Part shown: positions 22,053 to 33,180 of the stretch, one piece after another
Numbering within the stretch: the stretch's first letter is position 1
Layout: each line of letters starts with the position of its first letter
Origin: Marsupella aquatica
Taxonomy: Eukaryota > Marchantiophyta
Length of the DNA stretch: 64,000 nt
Reading direction: 5' to 3'
NCBI GenBank assembly: GCA_973895155.1
Contig: OZ316893.1
Coordinates: forward strand, 25,544,001 to 25,608,000
Notes under the pieces: model-generated
The model's input: only the letters and a program-made list of their open reading frames with translations
What the model was told of the DNA's origin: nothing
The model's database searches: none
Position numbers and translations under genes: made by a program

Positions 22053-23501
22053 TTACAATGGTCCACTACTTTTAGGACTCTCAGGTGGAACCACCCTAGC
22101 TCTATATAGACAAATGTAGGCCATGTGCCAATCACCTCCACCAGAAAGCTTGGTAATCTCTTCTTCCCTTTGAGGAATGGGATTGTCATCATCAAACTCG
22201 ATCCACTTGCCACTTTCCTGTTTCACCCAAGCTACGTAGTGCCCAGAGTCGGCGCTTCGCCCCTTGTGTGTCAACACGGATACCAAATCGTAAATCCCGG
22301 TCAGCTGTGGCTCCCCTGCCTCAACTGCTGGTACAGCAGCACCCTCGGACGATGACGGGACGCCGGTCAGGTCTTGCAATCCTTCCTTCTCCTTAGAGTC
22401 CTTGAGGCCAGCTTTTACGTCTTCCATTTCCTGTAAGCGTTTTCGAGGAGATTTGAGCTTCTCCTTCAGCTCATCAGTGCAGAATTCCAGCACGTCCAAC
22501 ACAAGAGGGTAGTCCACCTTCCTCAAGATCTTCGCCTTCCCAGATTCTCGCTTCCAAAAAAATCGAACAAATTGTACCGTCAAGTACAATGGCAATCGGC
22601 TAATCAGAGATTCCTTTACAAACAATGCAGAGCGACCCAGAACCGGAGACGTTTTCTCAATTTCAGATACCAGACCCGCCTTCAATCCCTCCACCAGATG
22701 ATTGACTCCTTGGGAAATGTGGCATTTCAGGGTGTAAACAGTCTCTCCATCGGAACTTTGCTCCCCGGATTCAGCACACTTCTTGACACTCTGGAAGTCA
22801 ATTCCGAATAGATACTTAACGGTGGCCACGGCTGGACTGTGCTCATCTGCTTGAGACCGGAGCCCCTTCGACAGATTGTACACCAACTGCGTCCAGCATT
22901 CCTCTGCGTCCTGTTGCATATACATTCCGGTTCTGTCTTGCTGAGAGAATTGGGGAAACTTGTTTCTCAGCACTTGCAGGAAACCAATTGGAGCTACCGG
23001 ATACGAACTCCGATCCAATTCTTCAAAAATATCTCTAGTGGCAAGAGTGAGCCTGTGCGCCGATACGTCCGTCTCGGCACTATTCGCGGTGCTGTACTTC
23101 TGTAGTGCACCTTTCAACTCCGGCACAGAATGCAGACACTGCAATGTAGAATTCAAGTAGCAGGTGTTGCCCAGATTTCTCAACCCCGCAGTGTATCCCG
23201 CTTGCAAAGAGCCCTGCATGTCCTCAGGAAGATCTTCCAGAAACACTGTCTTCTCCTTGGGGGGCTCCGGCAGTACCTCTGCCGTGCCCATCATCATCAG
23301 CCTCTGCCCGTCCTTTACGCCGATCTTCGCCCAATCCCCGTCATCCTTCAGCAGGCCTCCCTTGACCATAATCTTCTGTCGCTCAGGGGGAACTCCGGTG
23401 AGGTCGAATAGCTGGCATTTGAACACCAACGGGGGTTGGTCGGTGTCGATGTCCACAGCCGGGAAGAGCTCTTTCTGCCATTTGACGCTCACGGTCGGCA
23501 T
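22053..23501 (-). CDS. UBP6: Ubiquitin carboxyl-terminal hydrolase 6-type deubiquitinase (USP14 family)
   Basis: The 482-aa frame starts at the ATG at 23501, giving MPTVSVKWQKELF, the usual start of plant UBP6; the frame is open upstream only without an ATG. Residues 1-75 form the ubiquitin-like domain (LTGVPPERQKIMVKGG, GVKDGQRLMMMG) that docks on the proteasome base. The USP catalytic domain has the Cys box GLRNLGNTCYLNSTLQCL with Cys114, and the His box GRSADSGHYVAW with His421. WIEFDDDNP follows with the acidic residue at 437-438. The length equals that of flowering-plant UBP6. The expected role is trimming ubiquitin chains at the 26S proteasome. The whole protein is one exon, whereas characterised plant UBP6/7 genes have many introns, so this copy may be a retrogene. 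The residues needed for activity are intact, so it does not look like a dead copy. Confidence 0.95.
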   Translation of the reverse strand: MPTVSVKWQKELFPAVDIDTDQPPLVFKCQLFDLTGVPPERQKIMVKGGLLKDDGDWAKIGVKDGQRLMMMGTAEVLPEPPKEKTVFLEDLPEDMQGSLQAGYTAGLRNLGNTCYLNSTLQCLHSVPELKGALQKYSTANSAETDVSAHRLTLATRDIFEELDRSSYPVAPIGFLQVLRNKFPQFSQQDRTGMYMQQDAEECWTQLVYNLSKGLRSQADEHSPAVATVKYLFGIDFQSVKKCAESGEQSSDGETVYTLKCHISQGVNHLVEGLKAGLVSEIEKTSPVLGRSALFVKESLISRLPLYLTVQFVRFFWKRESGKAKILRKVDYPLVLDVLEFCTDELKEKLKSPRKRLQEMEDVKAGLKDSKEKEGLQDLTGVPSSSEGAAVPAVEAGEPQLTGIYDLVSVLTHKGRSADSGHYVAWVKQESGKWIEFDDDNPIPQREEEITKLSGGGDWHMAYICLYRARVVPPESPKSSGPL

Positions 23502-23636
23502 ACTGCCCTTCCTCTTCCTCCCGCCTTCAATCGTTGCCAAAGTGGTCGTCGTCTTGTCGCCCCCGATTTACCCGAAGCCACGCCAGGCCTCCTCTCCTCC
23601 TCGCTCGTTTCTTCTCCGGATGGTTAACCTCCTTCC

Positions 23637-23760
23637 CAAAACCCTAATCGACCCTCTCTCAAAACCTAGCCCGTTCAACAATCTCGCCCAAAACAAAAGC
23701 CAAAACACCTCGAGAACCGAAGCAACCGAAAGAGAGGTTTAGGGCTACAGTCGCATTTCC
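23637..23760 (-). promoter_or_regulatory. Telo-box-like words in the UBP6 5' flank
   Basis: AAACCCTAA-type sequence occurs at about 23638 (CAAAACCCTAATC) and its reverse form GTTTAGGGC at about 23738, roughly 140 and 240 bases upstream of the UBP6 start codon. Telo-boxes in this position are known in promoters of plant housekeeping genes. The match is by eye only, and I do not see a convincing TATA box. Confidence 0.35.
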
Positions 23761-24397
23761 GTTCCGTATCTCTCTCTCTTTCTCTCCCTCGATTTGCAAA
23801 AATGGAAAATTATGCAAGAGGAGTCAATCAGCCACTTTCGCACACAAACATCCAGCAAGAACCCTAGACTTATTGCGTTTGAAAACTCATTCACAACGAG
23901 GCAATCAGCCACTTCCTGACGCAAACCTCCAGCCCGCAACCCAGCCTAATGTATTACATATACGTCTTCCCTCAGAACGCAGCTGCTCCAAATTCCAACC
24001 TCCCTCGTCGCTACTACACACAAGTAACTAGACCACATCCAGCGATGAAGGGCTCCTTCGATTCCCGTTGTGCGCCACCACCAGAGACAGCAGCAGCACC
24101 ACGGAGGGACAGAGCTCGCTGAATTTCGGGATGTGCTCTCTCTCTCTCTCTCTCCGGCTCCGAGGCTACGGCATGAGTTGTTGTGCGTGTCGGTGTGTAC
24201 CCCACACTTTGTCAAATGTTACGTAACGAAGGGACTACGACTGAAATCCTTTCCAAAAACATGCGTTGCTTGCTGTCTATGTACTCCTCTACTCCTCTGC
24301 TGCTCTGCCTCTCGTCGCCTCTTTTGCCGAGCCTGAATTGTACTAGAGACGTGAGTTGTACTTGACGCCCTTGGCAATCGTGATTTTTCTCGTTGGG
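23761..24397. other. UBP6 upstream flank, no gene seen
   Basis: The stretch includes a CT-rich tract (TCTCTCTCTTTCTCTCCC, near 23768) and a second CTCTCTCTCTCTCTCTC tract near 24136. Pyrimidine tracts like these are common in plant core promoters and leaders. Open frames here are low-complexity and I assign none. Confidence 0.5.
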
Positions 24398-25735
24398 TGA
24401 CTTTGGGTGCTTTTATGTTGAAGAATGCAGAGTCGTGAGTTTTCATTTTGAACTTTTAGGGGCTTTTATGTTGAAGAATGCAGAGTCGTGATTTTTCATT
24501 TTGAACTTTTAGGGGCTTTTATGGAGAAGAACGCAGGGTCGTGATTTTTCACTTCTGAATCTTTGGGGCTTTCATGAAGAATGCAGAGTCGTGATTTTTT
24601 GTTTCGAATTTTTAGGGGCTTTTATGGAGAAGAATGCAGAGTCGTGAGACTTGACTTCTAATTTTTAGGAGCTTTTATTGAAAAAGAATGCAGGTTCGTG
24701 ATTTTTCACTTTGAAATTTTTGGGGCTTTCATGAAGAATGCACTCGTGATTTTTCATTTCTAATTTTTAGGGGCTTTTACGCAGAAGATGCAGAGTCGTG
24801 ATATTTGACTTCGAGTTTTTAGGGGCTTTTATGGAGAAGAATGCCGGGTCGTGATTTTTCACTTCTAAATTTTTGGGGCTTTCATGAAGAATGCAGAGTC
24901 GTGATTTTCCATTTTGAACTTTTAGGGGCTTTTATGGAGAAGAATGCAGAGTCGTGATACTTGACTTCGAATTTTTTGGGGCTTTTATGGAGAAGAATGC
25001 AGGGTCATGATTTTTCACTTCGAATTTTAGGGGCTTTTATGGAGAAGAATGTAGAGTCTTGATTTTTTTGTTTCTAATTTTGAGGGGCTTTTATGCAGAA
25101 GAATGCACAGTCGTGATATTTGACTTCTAATTTTTAGGGGCTTTCATGGAGAAGAATGCAGGGTAGTGATTTTTCACTTCTAAATTTTTGGGGCTTTCAT
25201 GAAGAATGCAGAGTAGTGATTTTTCATTTCAAATTTTTAGGAGCTTTAATGGAGAAGAATGCAGAGTCGTGATACTTGACTTCAAAGTTTTAGATGCTTT
25301 TATTGAAAACAATGCAGGTTCGTGATTTTTCACTTTGAAATTTTTGGGGCTTTCATGAAGAATGCAGACTCGTGATTTTTCATTTCTAATTTTTAGGGGC
25401 TTTATGCAGAAGAATGCAGAGTCGTGATATTTGACTTTGAATTGCTAGGGGCTTTTATGGAGAAGAATGCAGGCTCGTGATTTTTCACTTCTAAATTTTT
25501 GGGGCTTTCATGAAGAATGCCGAGTAGTGATTTTTCATTTCAAATCTTGAGTGGCTTTAATGGAGAAGAATGCAAACTATGTTTAGCTTAGAATTTTTAG
25601 GGGCTTTTATGAAGAAGAATGCAGGGTCATGGTTTTCACAAGTTTAGGGGTTTTCATGAAAAGAATGCAGAGTGGTGATATTTCTTGTTGTGACTTTGGG
25701 TGCTTTTATGATGAAGAATGCAAAGCCTTGATTAC
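24398..25735 (+). repeat. 53-bp satellite with A-B-C higher-order repeat
   Basis: About 26 head-to-tail monomers of 47-54 bp share GGCTTTTATGGAGAAGAATG, then CAGRGTCGTGAT, then an AT-rich end with TTTTAGG or TTTTTGG. The monomers fall into three subtypes in fixed order. A has GCTTTCATGAAGAATG and ends TTTTTCATTTC. B has GAGTCGTGATACTTGACTTC. C has CAGGGTCGTGATTTTTCACTTC. The A+B+C period is about 156 bp. Marked variants recur about 625 bp apart (for example GCTTTTATTGAAAA in the C monomers at 24669 and 25294), implying duplication of a four-trimer block. The array has no open frame across it and sits between UBP6 and a dispersed repeat. Confidence 0.9.
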
Positions 25736-26275
25736 AAACCCCCATGGAAAGTTACTTTCAAAATTCCTCGATACACGTGTGGCCACATGAGTACTATTTG
25801 TCACAAACAATAACACTTAGTTGTGCATCCACATGAGTATGATTTGTCACAAACAAGAACACTTAGTTGTGCAGCCACATGAGTATGATTTGTCACAAAC
25901 AAGAACACTTAATTATGCAAGAAAAACCAAATTTCATTATTTGTGTTTGAATCAAGGCAAAGTAAAATAGTTTGACCCTGTAACTCTAAAACAAATGGAA
26001 AACTGAAAAGCAACATTTCAAGTAAATAAAGAAAATGGTCAAATGTGGGTGAAAGAAAATAATCTTTGGATGAGTTATGATTGGTATGTCAATGTTTTTT
26101 GGTAATCTGTTTCAATTTTCTATTTTATCTACACATTTTTGAAATAATGACAAGTAGAAAGAAACTCTTCAACTACTCTAACATTTACCAAGGTAGCATA
26201 AGAAACCCAAGAAATTTTTCAACTTCTTTAATATTTACCAATGTAACTTAAAAAACACTTTGGCTACTATGGATA
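25735..26275 (+). repeat. Dispersed repeat, copy 2 (direct partner at 13.36 kb)
   Basis: The alignment with 13355-13745 is described at that copy. This copy begins exactly where the satellite ends (ACAAACCCCCATGGAAAG). Its first part has a local triplication of CCACATGAGTA.GATTTGTCACAAACAA.AACACTTA with a period of about 60 bp, which copy 1 lacks. No coding function is visible. Confidence 0.65.
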
Positions 26276-28024
26276 GAGGAGTAACAAGCCAAGGTAAGAA
26301 ACACAATAACTACTAAGTGACTCTAAGACCTTTCAACCACTATTTTTATTTTTAAATTCCAATGGGGGAAGACCCCCACAACTTTATTCCATCGGGAGAC
26401 CTAGACAAAAAAAAAATTCTGCCTGATAGGATGAGGCAGGGGACCAAAAAACCAATTAATGGGGGCAAATGAGAGGAAGCACACCCAGAGAAAAAGGAGG
26501 ACCCTCCCTACCAGACTGCCGGAGAGAGGGCTAGTCAAAGATGGCAAGAGGGGGCCAAACAAAGCCAGATGGCAGAGAGTACCTAAAACAAACAAAGAAC
26601 CAGTATGAACCAGAAGCAGCAAACAAAAAGCATGGAACCCAGCCAGACATCCAACTGATTGTCAACCAAGTTCCTTCCTCCACTGGCAGACCACACAAAA
26701 AAACCTCCTTTCATCACAGAGAGAACCCCGGGACCTTGATTACTAGGAAGACTCATAAAGCTAGCCGACGACAGTCCCATTTGGTCCGCCAACCGGGATG
26801 AACCGCAAACATTGATCTGAGAAACCAACTGACCGAGGGGTTGAGCCAAATATTTGCCATCGATGTTTACTCCCCCCATCCCTTACTCGCCTTAAATCAT
26901 CCCCCAAATACGTCAGTCTCCCTGAAGGCAAATTGTTTGAGATTCCCCGGTGGATGCAATACTCTGCGCCTTCCAGCCTAGGCATCCCAATATCATGTGG
27001 GTAGCAAAAGATAATCCCGAGGAGAGGACTAAATATCCTTACTCAGAGCAAGAAGAGAATAATATATGGATGCGATGGATAGGACGTAAGGGAGATAGAG
27101 CAGATTCGAGAAGGGTGGGCCTGTGTGCTTGTCGGTAGCCATTTTGATCGCCAAAATAATGTTCCTGATTGTCAAAACCAACCATTTGGGACAGAGAATA
27201 TCTTGCTGCCAGGGAGAACCGACCAATCCGTTTATCCAAATAATCCCAATTGTTCTCCAACATAAAAAATAGCCAGCTCAGAGGAGGAAGGATAGCTCAG
27301 AGAGAGTCGATCATATTGATTGTCTTGGCCAGAATCCCTACGATGAATACTGCCAAAAGCTCACACGAGAATATTAACTCAGACTGCCACTGACTACTTT
27401 GTCTGATATCTACCCGGATATCTATAGTCAAACTATTCTCATAACTATCCAGATGATCATCTTATTCCTGCTTAGACCTCACACTTTATAACTAAATCAT
27501 ATCTGGATTGAGAATAAGTGAACAGAAGAATTCTAATAATGCATGCTACGAGAGAAGATTCCAAAGCCAATCCACGAGAGATTATGCTTTAGAAGAATAG
27601 AAAATACATCTATCACTGCAGATAATTATGTTTTTTTGTTTTGTTTCTTTCAGAGAAAAAAATAGGAAGCCTATAATAGTTGACAAATGCCACCAATGAG
27701 CCCAGGGAAAAGGGCAAGGGTGGAAATCTGCTATAGAGGGCACCAGAGAACCACACAGCCACCTGAATAGTGGGGTTCAACCCCAGGTTATGAATATTAT
27801 GAATTTTCAACTACCTTTCAATTACTATTGACAAAGTAATAGTTTACATGAACTATATGCCTGGAATGTTGCATGTATTATATAGACATGCATAGAGGTA
27901 CTAAGAGATATGTCTTACATGGAGAATTACCCCCTATTACCATGAATGTATTCATATTTGTCTTCAATGAAATTGTCCTAACTACCTTTAAAATTCACTT
28001 CGTTTCAAATCCTCCATTTCATCT
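26276..28024. other. Intergenic region with possible decayed coding remnant
   Basis: Apart from the remnant at 26583-27263, described separately, I see AT-rich unique DNA. Homopurine runs occur near 26403 (A9) and there is a short T/G-rich stretch near 27628. No gene or RNA was recognised. Confidence 0.5.
26583..27263 (-). pseudogene. Possible decayed transposon coding fragment
   Basis: On the minus strand, adjacent short frames read like a broken protein. In order they are NNWDYLDKRIGRFSLAARYS (from about 27260), RLEGAEYCIHRGISNNLPSG (from about 26980), and VNIDGKYLAQPLGQLVSQIN (from about 26870). They lie in different frames, so at least two frameshifts are needed to join them. The first piece loosely recalls the region after the reverse-transcriptase core of plant LINE elements, but I cannot identify the family with any certainty. 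There is no reading frame longer than 98 codons. I call it a fragment on composition and continuity only. Confidence 0.25.
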
Positions 28025-28355
28025 TTGGCGCTTTTATGGAGATGAATATATAGTCCAGATTTTCTCTCTCTTTGAAATTTTAGGTGCTTGAATGGAGCAT
28101 AATGCACAGTCCAGACATTCTCTTTGAATATTTATGTGCTTTATGGAAAAGAATGTACAATCCAGATTTGTGGGGAGTTGTGAAACGCTTGTTGTAACTT
28201 TGGGTGCTTTTAAGGAGAAGGCACAGTTGTGGATTTCCACTTTCAAGTTTTGGGAGCTTTTATGGAGAAAAGTGCACAGTCCATATTTTCTTTCTCTGCT
28301 TGAAATTTTAATTGCTTTTATGGAAAATAATGCACAGCCCAGATTTGCATTGGGA
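28025..28355 (+). repeat. Second, diverged array of the 53-bp satellite family
   Basis: Six units carry the GCTTTTATGGAGAAGAATGCA core seen at 24.4-25.7 kb. Here CAGTCGTGAT is replaced by CAGTCCAGAT, and the units are 50-68 bp. Phrases such as TTGTTGTAACTTTGGGTGCTTTTA near 28190 match the edges of the first array (near 24400 and 25680). This suggests that these edge-type monomers are ancestral and the A-B-C block expanded later. Confidence 0.7.
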
Positions 28356-31300
28356 AATATGTAAAGTCTACTCTGTATTTAGTTTTGCTTAAAACCAAAG
28401 ACTACTGAGGCATGTAAATGTAATAAACAGGGTGTTATGAGGGAATGATGGGCAACAAGAGCCCCTCAAACCTTGAGTCATACCCCTCATTTGGGGGGGG
28501 GGGGGGCAAATATGATCCAGGATGCTCTGTTACCAAGGCATTATGGGCGAGTCACTTTGTTATTTAGGGCATTGAGCATACTAGTCTCTCACTTGAACTA
28601 CTCAGGACTCTTCAAATAGGGGATGAAACAATTGGAACGGCTTTGGGAAGTGTTTTAATTGCTCTAAGTCACCAGCAGTCTCCATTTTAAATTGGGGCTT
28701 ACATAGTATTATAGTTAGAGTATACAGATAATCTAGAGAACTGTTTTGGTGGCATTGCATGATAATTTGGAAAGACACCTAATGGAGAAAGATACCTAAA
28801 ATTTAGTCATTGGGAAATATACCAGTTACCCTCGCAAGTTAACAAAATTACCAAAATACCCCTCTTAATTGTATAGAATGAAATTTACTGTTCCTTATGC
28901 CACCACCCCTATCAAGAATGGCCATTGAGAGTCATAAAGCAAAATGTACTAGAGTTGCTATGTAGTGTGCACTTTTGTGAAGTTTTACAATACAATGTAG
29001 GCTATCAATGATCCATTGAAAGCCAAAGTAACACAGTGCCACAACCACTTTGAAAGACAAATATCTTAGCAAGTAATGGTGCAATCTTCTATCCCTTTGA
29101 CAGAGCTTTCAATTATAACAAAGTGCCATGTAGGATTGGAGGAATCTTAGTTATAAAGCGCAAACCCCAAGCTAGAGTTGGGGGCTAGGCTTCTAGAGTG
29201 AAGCCTCTAGACAGTAAAACCCTTCCTGAACCATAAACCTTCACACTAGGGTTAGTTAACCTTTGTTTAGATTAGGATAAGATTCACATTACTTAAGCCC
29301 ACACATGTTAGTAAGGTTGGAAGGAGGACATTATCTCCCTCATTCTTCACATAAACTTTCTCATGAGCTATGGATCCTACAGAAATTTCTCCATTCTGGT
29401 GTCTTGTTGGTGTCATATTAGATTGTGTGCACTCTCATGTTCCGCATTTGTTGTCTCGTCTGAGCCAACAGTTTCTTACATCCTCCCCCCCCCCAAAAAA
29501 AAAAAAACCAAAATAAGAATAATAAATTGTCCCCTACCTCCTTTAGAAAAGCAACTGAAAATTGCTAGAATATACTCAAGTGAACCTGGTACCTCCACCA
29601 CATAGGTCTCGCGTGCAATTCATATCAACTCATATTATTTATATATTTGTCTTTAATAAGTCAAAAAGTAGGCTACCTAGGGCCCCACTCTATACTCAGC
29701 TTCAAAATCTTGGGTCTTGGTTTTCTCAGAGCTAACTTCACCTAGTGCCTCCTTGTATTTCTAGCTTCAAAATCCAGCTTTAAATCACACTTTATATTAT
29801 AAACTAACCCAATACCCTGTTGTGTTGCACATTCCTATTGTTGACAGTGTGAAAGTCAGTTGTTATTTTGGACAGGTTGTCATTGCAACCATGTCAAAGT
29901 GTTTTTCTTTTGGGTGAGTGGGTGGTTGTTAGGATTGTGTTGTGGTTGCGACCATATTGTACGTGATTGTTGATAAAGTGCTGTTGATGCAACCATCTGG
30001 TAGTTGCAGAATTGTTATTGTTGCAAAAGTATAATCATTTTGCTTGATGTTGTAGTTCTGACCACCTGTTTGCCATTTTGATTGCCTATATATAGTTTCT
30101 AGTGAAAATCAATTGTTGTTTCAAGAAGAACATGGGAGCAAGTCTCCTGAGAATTTAGTGACATTGGATAAGTCATCACATCTTGAGTGACAATAAACCT
30201 ATCCGTAAACTGGTCTAACCCTGGACCAGTCGTGCGCGATAAGCAAAAAATAGTGCACAAAATCAGAAATGAAGAATCAACATTTTCCCCCAATCCAAAG
30301 CCGCAAGAAACAATTTTCCCAACCAAAATTGACTCAAAAAAAGTTTTGCAGAATTTAACCTTAGTTTGTTGACTCGGGTTATAGTATGAGTTTAGGGCAT
30401 CTTAGTTTTGGTTGTTCCCCTGTCCTCCTCCAAGCTGTGCACCCTTTCTTTGGGATCAGGAGCGATGGGAGAAAAATTGGATAAGCAAGCGGGAGCAAGA
30501 TTGAGGCTAAAGTATGGATCCAAGCACGGGTAGAATCTGCAATCCTCCATCTGGTTCAGGTTTTCCTTACAAGCGCTGCATCGCTATTGGTGATTGAATT
30601 GCTTGCCTTCAATTTGGCTAGCTTTAGTCCTGTGTATCGCCGTAGTCAATTGAGATTTTTGTATTTTAGGGGTTAGATACATTACAAGTTCTCTGGACAA
30701 ATTATGGATGGATTGCATTGGAGCTTTGATTACTTGACTTCTAATAATTTTCAGTTACATACCTACACAATGTCTCCTGGCTGGGGCTTTGCTTTTGGTG
30801 CGTTTCTTGAGCTTTTCTAATATCTATGGAAAACTTTAGTTTGAGTATTGGTTGTTCAGTCTGAGTATCTGTTGAAATGATTCCAACTGCATTATAGTAG
30901 GAGTGCAATTGATAGACAAAGGAGAGCCTTCTCTTTCTTGGTGCGCACAGTAGGACCCATCTTGAATCATACTTGTCTAGTATAGTGTGTCTGTGATGGA
31001 AAAGACAAGATTGTGTAGTACTGTGAGTCCATGGCTCTATCCAACAGGATTAATAGGGTAAATTTCACTTTAATGAGCTACAGTAATAAATCATCTGAGC
31101 TGGTTGTGGGAAACGAGACCTTCAAATTTTGTCAAGGTGTTGAGATTTTGCCTTGACTCTTCTTTCTATGTTTCAATGTCTATCATGAGTTGTGTCCTGA
31201 CAACTCTATCTAGGGGAAATCAAAAAAATTGCTTAATAGTAACATGTGACGACAATTAATTATGCGCAGTTTACTGTAGATGCAAGAATATTGTGAAGTG

Positions 31301-32221
31301 GATATTTTTAGAACTGAAAAGCTAATTATTAATCAATTTTTACCAATTATTTGCTTTTGTGAGAATCAAGATGAGTCAATTATCATTTGAGTCTGCAGTC
31401 AGATTCCTCTTGGGATCAATTCAATTCAAATTGCGTTTCCATCACCCTGAAACCCTGCTGTTGCCATTGAGCTTCTCTTCAAATAGCAGTCACTAAAGTC
31501 CCATTGATGAATCCATTCCCTCCTCCCGCAATGTGTCTGCCGTACTTAATCACTGTGGAGGGCAATTCTCATTCACACTCTCAACAGTCAAAGATTGTCC
31601 AGAGAGTCTTTGGAATCATCAGCCATTCCAAGAAATCCCATCCACTTAGAGATTTACATGTGTTGCACTTTGGACTTGCCCGTGATTACATTGAATCAAA
31701 GTCAATTAACCTGGGTCAAATTTGACTACTGGTTCAAACTCCTTTCAACGATGTATGAAACGTGATGGCAGTTTACATATAGCAGGGGCCTGACAAAGTT
31801 CAGGAGAAAAAAAAGCCAAAACCCTGCACTGAACAGTGGATGACATATGCAGGTAGGTTTAATGTAATGAAAAGCTGTTACAAAGATAATTGTTGGTCCT
31901 TAGAATGAGGTTTTGTATACACCATAACCCAAAAAAAGTGTAATCTCACTCTAATAAGGGAGGCAACCAAAGAGCCAAGAGGCGAGGAGCCAATCAAGGG
32001 GAGCACCTCTAGAACAATCGGGAGCAAAAGGCCTAAAACCTTACTTATCTGCAAACTGAAGAGCGTGGTAGAGCTTCAAGGTGGATTGCATAGGAGGGTC
32101 TAGCAAAGGAATCTGTCCAGATACCCTAGAACAATAAGGAATTCTTCTTTTACTCATCTATATTTATGTTCAACAGGTAGTTAGAATACTACCAGGCATA
32201 AGTGCACTCAGTGGGTAATTG
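28356..32221. other. Intergenic region, no gene seen
   Basis: It contains a G14 run at 28493-28506 and a C10-A13 junction at 29485-29507. A stretch around 29.8-30.1 kb is rich in TTGTTG and TTGCAACCAT words. The longest open frames are under 80 codons and show no family resemblance. No RNA gene was recognised. Confidence 0.55.
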
Positions 32222-32685
32222 CAGGGGTTGGTCGTGTAGTCCCCTAATATTATAACATTTTTCTTTGTAAATGCACCAAAATATACACTGTCTGTAAGTG
32301 CAATTCAATGTCACTAAACAACAACTATATAAGCACAGTTATGTCTATGAAAGTGCACATGCATTTATCAATTCCTGCAACACATATGTTGAAAGCATCT
32401 ACTATATAATAAGTGCAGCCCACAACTACACATGGTAGTTTCATGCACATATTAAGTGGAATTGTGCATTAGAGGATTTGGGGATAAGGAGTCCGACGCA
32501 TATGACCTGGCAAGACACTTGCCAAAGTGCATAAGCTATTTCACATGCATTGTATGCACTTACAGGAAAGTGCAACTTGCCCACATGGAGAAGTGCATAA
32601 ATGATGCCCATGCACTTATGACATAGTGCAGGTTGTGGATAAGTGCATTTTCTCAGGAAGGCAGGTTACCGGAATGTAAACATTT
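32222..32685 (+). repeat. Dispersed element, copy 2 (inverted partner at 12.69 kb)
   Basis: See the partner at 12690-13175. This copy starts GTCGTGTAGTCCCCTAATAT, contains repeated AAGTGCATA words, and ends near GCAGGTTACCGGAATG. It is followed after about 260 bases by a foldback element whose terminus (GAGAGCCTGCGCTT) matches the outer end of copy 1. The two elements may therefore be parts of one larger transposon. Confidence 0.65.
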
Positions 32686-32946
32686 ATGGAGGCCCTTGAT
32701 ATTCCCATAATCTATTGCCCGGAAATGAACTTTTTTAGGACAGAAATTTGACTATAATGTATGTCTAGGCAAGGGTTCTAGCCTAACAGTGCTCCAAGAA
32801 AGCTCACAAAACTTTTATGTTTACTGTCTATCAAGTTTTCTTCATTTTCTGTTCACAAGATTGTTGCTAGTCAAGTTTTCTGAGCTTTTTGGTCAAAAGG
32901 TTAAAGGATAGTAACCCCAAACCAAACCTGCATTATCCTATACTTG

Positions 32947-33180
32947 CGGAGAGCCTGCGCTTCAACAGGGTATGCATTATCCAATACTTCCCCTGCCGAT
33001 AATCACACATCAAAATCGAGATCAAAATGTGATGCATAATATACAGTGTGCACTCGCTAATTTAAAGAAAATAAAGACATTTTCATGGTACAGAATGATG
33101 TCATACACAATATATGTCATAGTTTGTGTGCAATTATTGGGCCTCCAATACTTCAGGGGAGCCTGTTTGTGACAGGGCCC
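32947..33180 (+). mobile_element. MITE-like foldback element, copy 1
   Basis: The segment runs from GAGAGCCTGCGCTTCAACAGGG to GGGGAGCCTGTTTGTGACAGGG. Compared with the reverse complement of 40480-40710 it shares a TGTGAT.ATAATAT segment and GTGCACTCRNTAATTTAAAGAAAATAA. It also shares ATGTCATACA..ATATATGTCATA and GTGCAATTAT. It has no coding capacity. Copies in opposite orientation at two sites and the inverted-repeat structure suggest a small non-autonomous DNA transposon. Target-site duplications were not resolved. Confidence 0.55.

Noticed and set aside
23164-23742. 192-codon plus-strand frame
   Set aside because: It is antisense to the N terminus and leader of UBP6.
24398-25735. CRISPR-like array
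   Set aside because: The units are contiguous and there are no unique spacers. The host is a plant and the structure is a satellite.
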